Part shown: one piece after another, positions 1 through 5,290 of the stretch | How positions within the stretch are numbered: position 1 is the stretch's first letter | Layout of the letters: each line of letters begins with the position of its first letter | Source: an uncultured Bacilli bacterium | GTDB lineage: Bacteria > Bacillota_I > Bacilli_A > RF39 > UBA660 | Direction of reading: 5' to 3' | Assembly (NCBI GenBank): GCA_934090935.1 | Contig: CAKOKD010000015.1 | Span: 1-12,010, forward strand | Length of the DNA stretch: 12,010 nucleotides | The notes under the pieces: generated by a model | Database searches by the model: none | Seen by the model: only the letters and a program-made list of their open reading frames with translations | What the model was told of the DNA's origin: nothing | Program-made: the position numbers and the translations under genes

Positions 1-6
1 AATATT

Positions 7-267
7 ATGAATGACAATAATATTGGAATTAAATTTCATAAAGAAATTGATGAAATTGAGTTAAAAAATATGGAATCAAATTATGATATTTTATCAATTA
101 TGAAGATGAAAAACAAAGAATATTCTAATAAATTTTTAGAAGAATTTATTATTAAATCACAAGAACATTTCTATGCAGATGGAATTATAAATTGTCCATA
201 TATTGAAGAAAATAATATAGTTGATACTTTAATTCTAATACCAAAAACTGAATTAATAAATGTTTAA
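7..267 (+). CDS. Small hypothetical protein upstream of tnpV (start uncertain)
   Basis: The product is a charged protein of 86 residues, rich in Lys, Glu, Asn and Ile. I recognise no family and see no signal peptide or membrane segment. The frame stays open to the left edge (two sense codons precede the ATG at 7), so this ATG may be internal and the gene may continue outside the window. It ends 25 bp before the tnpV-like gene on the same strand, so the two are probably co-transcribed as part of a transposon or conjugative-element module. The coding call rests on the open frame, the codon style shared with its neighbours and the tight spacing; the function is unknown. Confidence 0.6.
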   Translation: MNDNNIGIKFHKEIDEIELKNMESNYDILSIMKMKNKEYSNKFLEEFIIKSQEHFYADGIINCPYIEENNIVDTLILIPKTELINV

Positions 268-292
268 AAATTAAGAAAGGATTGATAAAATT

Positions 293-646
293 ATGGAAAT
301 AAAATATACAAGAAAAGGAGATTATTTATTACCAGATTTATATTTAGAAGAAGGCGAAAATTATGGAAGGCTTGGAAGATATGGAATATTAAGATTACAC
401 TTTATTGCACAAAACAAGCAAGCACTTTATGAGACATTATTGATGACAAATAAATTAACTCATCATCTTCTTTTAGAAAGTAGATCTTGTGAGAATTATA
501 AAGAATTAATGGAAAATTATATTAAGAATGATGAAAGAATGTCTGAAAAAAACAAAGAATTAAATTCATTGGAATGGACAAAATTAATGAACGACTATAA
601 AAATACAGCAGAAGAAATTGTTTTAAATGAATATGTTTTTATATAA
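293..646 (+). CDS. tnpV: TnpV-family transposon-encoded protein
   Basis: The product has 117 residues, close to the usual TnpV length. It shows the family layout as I know it: an N-terminal 'YTRKGDYLLPDL' stretch, a GRLGRYG motif near residues 25-31, a helical middle ('ALYETLLMTNKL'), and a C-terminal 'LEWTKLMNDYKNTAEEIVL' with the Trp and the AEEI typical of the family. TnpV proteins occur in Tn4451/Tn4453-type and related clostridial mobile elements and have been compared with excisionases; their exact role is not settled. The ATG has an AGAAAGG ribosome site at 274-280. It sits 25 bp after the upstream gene and ends just before the hairpin terminator at 656-704. No recombinase gene is visible; it would have to lie left of the window. 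Confidence 0.82.
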   Translation: MEIKYTRKGDYLLPDLYLEEGENYGRLGRYGILRLHFIAQNKQALYETLLMTNKLTHHLLLESRSCENYKELMENYIKNDERMSEKNKELNSLEWTKLMNDYKNTAEEIVLNEYVFI

Positions 647-655
647 ATAATCTTC

Positions 656-704
656 AAAAAAGAGGAAAAAATTATCAAAATAATTTAATCCTCTTTTTAT
701 TTTT
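656..704. terminator. Bidirectional hairpin terminator between tnpV and the Abi_C operon
   Basis: The arms AAAAAGAGGA (657-666) and TCCTCTTTTT (689-698) pair. The stem continues inward through AAATTAT/ATAATTT after a 2x2 A/A mismatch. T-rich tracts follow on both strands, so it can stop tnpV rightward and the abi operon leftward. The same hairpin, with AAGGA instead of GAGGA, recurs in repeat copies A and B. Confidence 0.8.
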
Positions 705-770
705 CTTGAATATGGGAATAAAATCTATGTCTAGCCAGCACTGAATTTATACTCCCGCATAAATTCTATT
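656..770. repeat. Repeat copy C (partial): hairpin plus conserved gene tail
   Basis: This stretch shares with copies A and B the terminator hairpin (core aaaattatc...taatttaatcc) and, after about 30 diverged bases, the segment ctagccagcactgaattt at 731-748 followed by an ACTCCC-like string. It lacks the left half of A and B (tandem ACTCCC units and AAGCCC terminator); in that place stands the intact tnpV gene. It is the least similar of the three copies, so it is either older or the ancestral arrangement. Confidence 0.7.
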
Positions 771-799
771 ATGGGAATTCCCATACCCTTAACTTCAAA
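731..799 (-). pseudogene. 3' coding remnant ending MREYKFSAG-stop (copy C)
   Basis: On the minus strand the frame is open for 22 codons between the TAATAA that ends the abi gene and a TAG at 731-733. It reads ...GMGIPIIEF then MREYKFSAG. The same last eight codons recur at 3988 and 6730 with mostly synonymous third-base changes, so this looks like the 3' end of a lost or interrupted gene. It is in the same frame as the upstream Abi_C gene, so stop-codon readthrough would fuse the tail to it. I do not recognise the parent protein. Confidence 0.45.
770..785. repeat. Perfect 16-bp palindrome
   Basis: TATGGGAATTCCCATA reads the same on both strands with no loop. It lies in the gene remnant 18 bp downstream of the abi stop codon. 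It is not present in copies A or B. It could be a protein-binding or recombination site, but a perfect palindrome inside a coding remnant may also be chance. Confidence 0.5.
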
Positions 800-802
800 T
801 TA

Positions 803-1699
803 TTATTTTGAATTCTGAGATACAGAGAGAATAAATTCAGCCATAGTGGTAGAAGAATTTACAGCTAATCTAGCATGGTAGTCTGAAATATTTACTCGCT
901 TATTTCCAAGACCATGCGAATCACTTCCATTGTTTCTCATTTCAGCAATTGACTGAACAATATTTTCAAGCCCAGATAATAACTTATTAACTCTTTTATC
1001 CATATCTTTATTTGCATGCATACTATACAAATCTTTTACTTGTTTATATAACTTCCCAATATCACCACTATCAGAAGGTTCTTCTCCTTTAAATTCAATA
1101 GCGTAACAAAAAGTTTCTTCTAAAATGGTTCTTGATTTTGTAATTGCACTATCTAAATTTCCTTCATCTATATCTTTCATTGCACGTTCAGATAAATCTT
1201 TAATATAATCTCTATCAACAATATTTATATTCGGAACATCGATATTAATTTTCTCATCAATATTCTTGATAATATATTGATTATTAATTATAACTAATTC
1301 GTGTCTACCAAAATACAATATAGAATTAATTTGATCTATAACTTTTTTTATAATATATTTATACATTTTTTCTATATCATTTACATTATTTAGGTTTCTC
1401 AAACTATCCGAAAATCTTTCTTTCTCCATCATATATGACAAAAGTTGGCTTGTCTTATTTTCTTTGATAACATATTCCAGAATATTATCCATATACTGCC
1501 ATCTACTCAAATTTGGTTTAGAACTATTTCCCCAGTAATATTCCTGATAGCATCCAAATTTTTGGGAAAGTTCACAAAGCATTGGTCCACTTAAATATGG
1601 CATAGCAATTCTTATACCATCAACTTCTTCTATTTGAAAATCTCCATCTAATACTGCAATTATATCTTTGCTTCTTAATAGACTATAATTATTATTCAT
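803..1699 (-). CDS. Abortive-infection family protein with Abi_C-like C-terminal domain
   Basis: The product has 298 residues. The C-terminal third (about 170-298) matches the Abi_C pattern: a helix with 'SAITKSRTILEETF' (184-197), 'KLYKQVKDLY' (216-225), 'LSGLENIVQSIAEMRNNGSDSHG' in two helices around 241-263, then 'HARLAVNSSTTMAEF' (275-289). The RNN-(x)n-DSHG and H-ARLAVN segments are the most diagnostic. The N-terminal half (1-165) is unlike anything I can name and may be the sensor or effector. Abi_C proteins are found in phage-exclusion loci. The gene is last in a four-gene operon, 19 bp after a NUDIX gene, with a GGAG site 10 bp before the ATG. The stop is a double TAA, followed in frame by the conserved tail remnant. 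The family call is good; a defence role is inferred. Confidence 0.78.
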   Translation of the reverse strand: MNNNYSLLRSKDIIAVLDGDFQIEEVDGIRIAMPYLSGPMLCELSQKFGCYQEYYWGNSSKPNLSRWQYMDNILEYVIKENKTSQLLSYMMEKERFSDSLRNLNNVNDIEKMYKYIIKKVIDQINSILYFGRHELVIINNQYIIKNIDEKINIDVPNINIVDRDYIKDLSERAMKDIDEGNLDSAITKSRTILEETFCYAIEFKGEEPSDSGDIGKLYKQVKDLYSMHANKDMDKRVNKLLSGLENIVQSIAEMRNNGSDSHGLGNKRVNISDYHARLAVNSSTTMAEFILSVSQNSK

Positions 1700-1718
1700 T
1701 TATTATATACTCCATTGA

Positions 1719-2150
1719 TTACATCATTTTTACCAAATCAATATCTGCGACTTTGTTTTCAATCAAAGCAGTTATGCTGTTAATAATCCAATTATATGAC
1801 CTTAATTCATCGTTCATATCAAGCAATTCTTCATAAGTGAACCATTTAACATCTAATATTTCATTAGGGTTGTATGTAATATTTTCGTCTAATAATTTAG
1901 TTGAAAATATTACACTTACAAATACATTATCTTCTAACACTCGATTACCTATTTGTAGGACACCTGTTAATTCAACATTGCATCCTGTTTCTTCTTTAAT
2001 TTCTCTTTTAGCTCCATCAAAAATTGTTTCATTTAGATCTAAATGTCCAGCCGGTATATTCCATTTACCTCTGCATTTTTCTTGTGCTTCTTGAACTAAA
2101 AGAAATTTACCATCTTTTTCAATTACCCCACCAACAATTACTATTCCCAT
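1719..2150 (-). CDS. NUDIX hydrolase (abi operon)
   Basis: The product has 143 residues, a single-domain NUDIX length. The NUDIX box lies at residues 35-57: G35, E41, then R49-E50 and E53-E54-x-G56, ending in Cys57 where a hydrophobic residue is usual. It is preceded by the typical 'GKWNIPAGH' strand. These enzymes hydrolyse nucleoside diphosphates linked to another group (for example oxidised dNTPs, ADP-ribose, NAD or nucleotide signals) using Mg2+ held by the box glutamates; the substrate cannot be read from sequence. It lies 18 bp after the MBL-fold gene and 19 bp before the Abi_C gene, so it belongs to the operon and could process a nucleotide signal or a toxic nucleotide there (inference). 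Confidence 0.9.
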   Translation of the reverse strand: MGIVIVGGVIEKDGKFLLVQEAQEKCRGKWNIPAGHLDLNETIFDGAKREIKEETGCNVELTGVLQIGNRVLEDNVFVSVIFSTKLLDENITYNPNEILDVKWFTYEELLDMNDELRSYNWIINSITALIENKVADIDLVKMM

Positions 2151-2168
2151 ATATAATTCACTCTCTTT

Positions 2169-2972
2169 CTAATTTATTTCTATAATTTCTAAATCATTTG
2201 GTACTATTACATTACCATTAAAAAATTCTTGTGCTTCTTTTGTGTATAATTCTTTTCTTTTTTCTTTATGAGATTCTTCGGTATGATATAAAATTAAATT
2301 TTTAACCTCTAATATATTCATTACTTCACTAACACTTTTCGTTGTTGAATGATTTTTTTCATAGGCATGGAATATATTTTCTTCTGAATCTAAACAAAAT
2401 GCCTCGTGCATAACATAATCAAAACCTTTAATTCTATCATAAAGATTTGGATTTAAAGTTTCATCTCCAAGAAATGCTAATCTTTTATCATTTAAACTAC
2501 ATTCAAATCCAAATTGTTTTGTTCCTTTGGCTTGAATATCAAAGAAAGTATAATCTATTCCGTTAATATTATATTTATCTCCATCATTTAACACCTTAAA
2601 ATCTACAATACTATATATGGCATTCATAAGTTTTTCCGGAAGTATATACTTTGCTACTTCTTTAATAGATTCATATACTGTATCATTACAATACAAATTT
2701 ATTTTTTCTTTTATATCACCGTGCATAACATTTCTACTTATTCTTTTAAATAGCCAGAATATGCCTAATATGTGGTCAGTATGACTATGAGATATAAAAA
2801 TATGACGTATTGATTTATAATCTATATCTACTTGATTTAGTCTTTTTATGATTTCAATACTTCCACCTGTATCAATTAAGAAATTGCCATTTTCATTTTT
2901 AATTACAAAACAGGTATTGTATAAATCAATTGTTCCACCATTACCTGTACCTAACATTATAATTTTATCCAT
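2169..2972 (-). CDS. MBL-fold metallohydrolase, RNase Z-like, with a possible ligand loss
   Basis: The product has 267 residues with the layout of RNase Z-like metallo-beta-lactamase proteins: an N-terminal 'MLGTGNGG' strand, 'FLIDTGG' (31-37), the HxHxDH metal motif as HSHTDH at 62-67, D170 in 'LAFLGDE', 'HEAFC' at 189-193, 'HSTTKSVSEV' at 208-217, and 'LYHTEE' with H230. The middle ligand histidine I would expect in the 'FFDIxxxxTKQFGF' segment is Gln147 (codon CAA), so one metal site may be altered. The family cleaves RNA 3' ends, phosphodiesters or cyclic nucleotides; it is unlikely to be the housekeeping tRNase Z given its context. It has an AAAGGAG site 7 bp before the ATG, and is second in the operon, 16 bp after the preceding gene. 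Confidence 0.85.
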   Translation of the reverse strand: MDKIIMLGTGNGGTIDLYNTCFVIKNENGNFLIDTGGSIEIIKRLNQVDIDYKSIRHIFISHSHTDHILGIFWLFKRISRNVMHGDIKEKINLYCNDTVYESIKEVAKYILPEKLMNAIYSIVDFKVLNDGDKYNINGIDYTFFDIQAKGTKQFGFECSLNDKRLAFLGDETLNPNLYDRIKGFDYVMHEAFCLDSEENIFHAYEKNHSTTKSVSEVMNILEVKNLILYHTEESHKEKRKELYTKEAQEFFNGNVIVPNDLEIIEIN

Positions 2973-2988
2973 AATTTTCTCCTTTAAA

Positions 2989-3546
2989 TTAATTGCCTAA
3001 AGCTTTTAATATTTGTGGAATATACATAATTGCAATATCTGCACCCTTATCAAGTAAAAATGCTAAAATTTTTTTTGCTTTATCCCATTTTTTAGTCTTA
3101 CTTTCTTTGCTTTTTTGTAATTCTATTATTTCATCTAATTTGCCTAATAATTCCTTTTTATCCAAATCACTTAGATATGTATTTTCATCAATATTTGATT
3201 TTATATCTTCAATACTCATATTAAGATTAACATTATTTGTATTATTGTTATTATTTACATTAGATATGGTGATACCAGAATTATTCTGCTTATTATATAA
3301 ATCAGGATTATCACTTCGATTTAACAAATATTCTAACTTTGATTTTATTATTTTAATATTTTCTATTTCATTAGTTTCATGCCCTGGAACACTAGCATAT
3401 GCAATAATATTTTTATTAAAATCAGGATAATCCATTACATATTTTCCTAATAAAGCATTAACTTCTGAATGAGTAGCCATATCCTTAGCTATATATTCAT
3501 CGCAAAGTTCAATATCTTTTCTAACCATTGTTTTAAATTTGCTCAT
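2989..3546 (-). CDS. Hypothetical protein with Asn-rich linker and hydrophobic C-terminus
   Basis: The product has 185 residues. Three parts are visible: a mixed helical N-terminal domain (1-80), a low-complexity Asn/Thr/Val linker (about 88-109, a run of Asn) that starts with 'GITISNVN', and a C-terminal part with charged helices (110-157) followed by a hydrophobic helix at about 158-182 ('ILAFLLDKGADIAIMYIPQIL'). That last helix contains Asp, Lys and Gly, so it is more likely amphipathic or membrane-associating than a clean transmembrane anchor. It is the first gene of the operon, with a GGAGGT site 6 bp before the ATG. I recognise no family. A role as membrane-acting effector or sensor of the abi operon is speculation from shape and position. 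Confidence 0.75.
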   Translation of the reverse strand: MSKFKTMVRKDIELCDEYIAKDMATHSEVNALLGKYVMDYPDFNKNIIAYASVPGHETNEIENIKIIKSKLEYLLNRSDNPDLYNKQNNSGITISNVNNNNNTNNVNLNMSIEDIKSNIDENTYLSDLDKKELLGKLDEIIELQKSKESKTKKWDKAKKILAFLLDKGADIAIMYIPQILKALGN

Positions 3547-3576
3547 ATAGTACCTCCAAGAATTTTAATTATAAAT

Positions 3577-3582
3577 ATTATA
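3577..3582 (-). promoter_or_regulatory. Candidate -10 box of the Abi_C operon
   Basis: Minus-strand TATAAT lies 31 bp upstream of the first gene's ATG (3546). No convincing -35 hexamer sits 16-18 bp upstream, so the promoter call is tentative. It is divergent from the + strand promoter at 3614-3642. Confidence 0.4.
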
Positions 3583-3613
3583 CTATAAAATAACAAAATT
3601 CTCCATACTCCCA

Positions 3614-3642
3614 TTGAAATTTAATTGGAATTCGTATATAAT
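3614..3642 (+). promoter_or_regulatory. Consensus sigma-A promoter facing repeat copy A
   Basis: TTGAAA (3614-3619), a 17-bp spacer and TATAAT (3637-3642). No protein gene of normal size follows on this strand; the predicted transcript starts near 3649 and meets the terminator at 3705-3731. An ACTCCCATT string (3607-3615) overlaps the -35 box and matches the tandem units at 3751. Confidence 0.6.
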
Positions 3643-3648
3643 ATTTTC

Positions 3649-3731
3649 AGAAAGAGAGTGTTATGGTTCGTAAGATGTTGCTTAACCGCTCCAAATGTTT
3701 TAACAAAAGCCCTTATTTATGGGCTTTTTTC
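3649..3731 (+). ncRNA. Putative small RNA A (about 83 nt)
   Basis: This is predicted from the promoter at 3614-3642 and the intrinsic terminator that ends near 3731. The 5' part holds a small hairpin: GGT (3665-3667) and TAAG (3671-3674) pair with CTTA (3681-3684) and ACC (3685-3687), around a 6-nt loop. It is followed by the linker CGCTCCAAATGTTTTAAC and the terminator stem. Copy B has the same order of parts, with a different hairpin sequence and the same linker and terminator. A 27-codon reading frame (3663-3746) crosses the terminator and is judged non-coding. The RNA is inferred, with no homologue that I recognise. Confidence 0.35.
3705..3731 (+). terminator. Intrinsic terminator, copy A
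   Basis: AAAAGCCC (3705-3712), loop TTATTTAT, GGGCTTTT (3721-3728), then further T residues. It is identical in stem and loop to the terminator in copy B. Confidence 0.8.
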
Positions 3732-3750
3732 TTGCTTTATTTTTAAAAAT

Positions 3751-3804
3751 ACTCCCATTTTTACTCCCATTTTTCATATTTCGTAGTATTTTGGTAGTAT
3801 TTTT
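3751..3804. repeat. Tandem 12-bp and 11-bp motifs (possible recombinase arm sites), copy A
   Basis: Two exact ACTCCCATTTTT units lie head to tail, then after 8 bp two GTAGTATTTT units (11-bp period). Pairs of short direct repeats beside an attachment core are typical of tyrosine-recombinase arm sites; that reading is an inference, since no integrase is in the window. They could instead bind a regulator. Confidence 0.5.
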
Positions 3805-3928
3805 TTTTAATCTTTTTATGAGTAATAAATGTTCATTTAACTTAAAAGATTATAGTACTTGTTTAATTTAAAATCAATTTATGAATTTAATTGTTTGTAA
3901 GTTTTTATATTTATATAAATAGCATAAA

Positions 3929-3966
3929 AAAAAGGAAAAAATTATCAGTATAATTTAATCCTTTTT
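3929..3966. terminator. Bidirectional hairpin terminator, copy A
   Basis: AAAAAGGA (3929-3936) pairs with TCCTTTTT (3959-3966), with inner stem AAATTAT/ATAATTT-like pairing and loop around CAGT. T tracts on both strands let it end the VOC operon leftward. Confidence 0.75.
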
Positions 3967-3987
3967 ATATATTTTTAAGTTTTGTAT

Positions 3988-4062
3988 CTAGCCAGCACTG
4001 AATTTGTATTCTCGCAACAATTCTAACACGTGAAATTTCAATATTCTATAACGAAAATAAGA
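3988..4062 (-). pseudogene. 3' coding remnant ending LREYKFSAG-stop (copy A)
   Basis: On the minus strand 24 codons are open after a TAA and end in a TAG at 3988-3990. The last codons (CGA GAA TAC AAA TTC AGT GCT GGC) encode the same peptide as copy C (CGG GAG TAT AAA TTC AGT GCT GGC), differing only at silent third positions. Upstream it reads FHVLELL, similar in pattern to IPIIEFM of copy C. No start codon or ribosome site belongs to it, so it is a leftover 3' end. Confidence 0.45.
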
Positions 4063-4095
4063 TTATTGCTTTACAAATAATTCTAATTGTATTTT

Positions 4096-4467
4096 TTATT
4101 TGTCATAATATGCTATTTCTATCTTATTTCCATCATAATCTTCAATAGCAAAACACATATAATTATCTTCTGAATTGGCTATTTTTTCAGGTTCATAGAG
4201 AATTTTTGCTCCAATAGATTTGCATAATTCAAGTGATTTATTTATATCATCAGTATATAATCCAAGAACTCCATTATTTCCTTTTATCAATTCACATTCT
4301 GTTGCTTCTCTACTTATTAGCCCAAAATATACTTGATTATTTGCATTTTTCCAATCAACCCATCTTGTACCTATTATATTACTCGGTTGTTCATCTAATA
4401 AAATAGTATAAAATTTTATTGATTTCTCTATATTGCTTACTACAAAATAAAAATTATCTATTTTCAT
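4096..4467 (-). CDS. VOC-family (glyoxalase/bleomycin-resistance fold) protein
   Basis: The product has 123 residues, the usual size of a single two-module VOC protein. It shows the 'FVVSNIEKSIKFY' opening helix (8-20), 'YTDDINKSLELCKSIGAKI' starting the second module (71-89), and the closing 'EDYDGNKIEI' (109-118) with Glu117. The histidines that often bind metal near residue 5 (here Asn5) and at the start of the second module are absent, so metal-dependent catalysis is doubtful; binding or sequestering a small molecule is possible. It is last in its operon, 15 bp after the YqfO-like gene. The ribosome site is weak, so translation may depend on coupling. Confidence 0.85.
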   Translation of the reverse strand: MKIDNFYFVVSNIEKSIKFYTILLDEQPSNIIGTRWVDWKNANNQVYFGLISREATECELIKGNNGVLGLYTDDINKSLELCKSIGAKILYEPEKIANSEDNYMCFAIEDYDGNKIEIAYYDK

Positions 4468-4482
4468 AATCTTACATCTCGT

Positions 4483-4824
4483 TTACTCAAAATAGCTTTC
4501 ATCAATTAAAGGAATAATATCTATTGCAGGTTCCTCATAAGGGTGTACTTTTCTTAATGTTGAAACTACTTCTTTTACTTTCTTAACATCACAAACAACT
4601 TCCAACTTTTCTTCATCAACAAATTCTAAATTATTTTTTTCTCCAATATATGGATTTGCTTCATCAGTTGATTTAAATGTTCCTACACATTTAGTAGACA
4701 TTGAACAATAAGTATAGTTTCCTATAACACCTGCACCGGCTTCACATATAGCGTTTCTAACTTCTTCTACATTTTCTAACGGTATAGTAACAATAATTTT
4801 CACTCTATTAACATTTATATTCAT
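4483..4824 (-). CDS. Free-standing YqfO/NIF3-insert-like (CutA/PII-like) domain protein
   Basis: The product is about 113 residues and resembles the PII/CutA-like domain inserted in NIF3/YqfO proteins (COG3323 type): 'VKIIVTIPLENVEEVRNAICEAGAG' at the start, 'GNYTYCSMSTKCVGTFK' in the middle, 'ANPYIGEKN', and 'VHPYEEPAIDIIPL' at the end. The whole protein is this domain alone, without the NIF3 metal-binding parts. Trimeric assembly and metal or nucleotide binding are known for related folds, but the function is unclear. I prefer the ATG at 4824, because the AGAAGG site abuts the earlier ATG at 4833 (which would add three residues). The start lies inside the NUDIX gene, so the two are translationally coupled. 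Confidence 0.85.
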   Translation of the reverse strand: MNINVNRVKIIVTIPLENVEEVRNAICEAGAGVIGNYTYCSMSTKCVGTFKSTDEANPYIGEKNNLEFVDEEKLEVVCDVKKVKEVVSTLRKVHPYEEPAIDIIPLIDESYFE

Positions 4825-5284
4825 TTTTATCATCCTTCTTTTTTTCTAGCTTTATTATATTGTGATTCACATCAGAATATATCTTTAAATTAGTATTATT
4901 CTCTCTCAAATATTTTAATATTTCTATACTTGGGAATTTATTGGATTCATTAAATAATTGTTCTATATTTACCCACATAGAATAATTTTCTTCAAATTCT
5001 TTTGGAATTCCACTAAATTTCTCAACTAAATATATATCAAAATCAAATATCATATTAGGATACTCTATAATAACATTGCCTTTATATCTTTGTTTTAAAA
5101 TATCAATACCTGTTTCTTCCTTAAATTCTCTAATGGAAGCGTCAATAGATGTTTCATTTGCTTCAATTTTCCCACCAGGAATATCAAAATAATCTTTATT
5201 TTTTTCAGTTTTGTATTTAATAACAACAATATTATCATCTTTAATTAAAAATGTTCTTACTGCTTTTCTGATTTTTTTATTCAT
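4808..5284 (-). CDS. NUDIX hydrolase (oxidoreductase operon)
   Basis: The product has 158 residues. The NUDIX box is complete at residues 38-60: G38, E44, R52-E53, E56-E57-x-G59, then Ile60, preceded by 'DYFDIPGG'. The fold carries out Mg2+-dependent cleavage of nucleotide diphosphate linkages; the substrate is not predictable. A Lys/Asp-rich tail (about 145-158) ends the protein. It starts 6 bp after the oxidoreductase stop and overlaps the start of the next gene, so it belongs to that operon. It is only distantly similar to the NUDIX protein at 1719-2150, so it is not a recent duplicate. Confidence 0.9.
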   Translation of the reverse strand: MNKKIRKAVRTFLIKDDNIVVIKYKTEKNKDYFDIPGGKIEANETSIDASIREFKEETGIDILKQRYKGNVIIEYPNMIFDFDIYLVEKFSGIPKEFEENYSMWVNIEQLFNESNKFPSIEILKYLRENNTNLKIYSDVNHNIIKLEKKKDDKNEYKC

Positions 5285-5290
5285 AAACCT

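Larger units (their letters stand above)
3687..4068. repeat. Repeat copy A, about 380 bp, in a 549-bp gene-free spacer
   Basis: This matches copy B (6431-6810) with about 22 substitutions and 4 single-base indels by hand alignment (about 93%). In order it holds CGCTCCA, the AAGCCC terminator, two ACTCCCATTTTT units (3751-3762, 3763-3774), two GTAGTATTTTK units (3783-3793, 3794-3804), an AT-rich stretch, the hairpin terminator (3929-3966) and the REYKFSAG tail. Similarity stops sharply at CGCTCCA on the left and near 'gattattg' on the right. The rest of the gene-free spacer 3547-4095 holds only the two divergent promoter signals and about 27 bp before the VOC stop. Confidence 0.9.

Noticed and set aside
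2993..3430. Long + strand frame opposite the Asn-rich protein gene.
   Set aside because: It is antisense to a gene with a strong ribosome site and operon context, has no ribosome site of its own, and its hydrophobic composition follows from the complement of AT-rich Asn/Lys codons.
3640..3700. A complete tRNA gene ending at CCGCTCCA.
   Set aside because: Only about 45 bases lie between the predicted transcript start and CCA, too short for a tRNA, and no anticodon or D arm can be folded.
3663..3746. A 27-codon frame starting at ATG 3663 with a basic start and hydrophobic end, toxin-like; an in-frame counterpart exists in copy B.
   Set aside because: It reads straight through the intrinsic terminator hairpin and T run, and the two copies share the frame only because the DNA is nearly identical. 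The region is better explained as a non-coding transcript.
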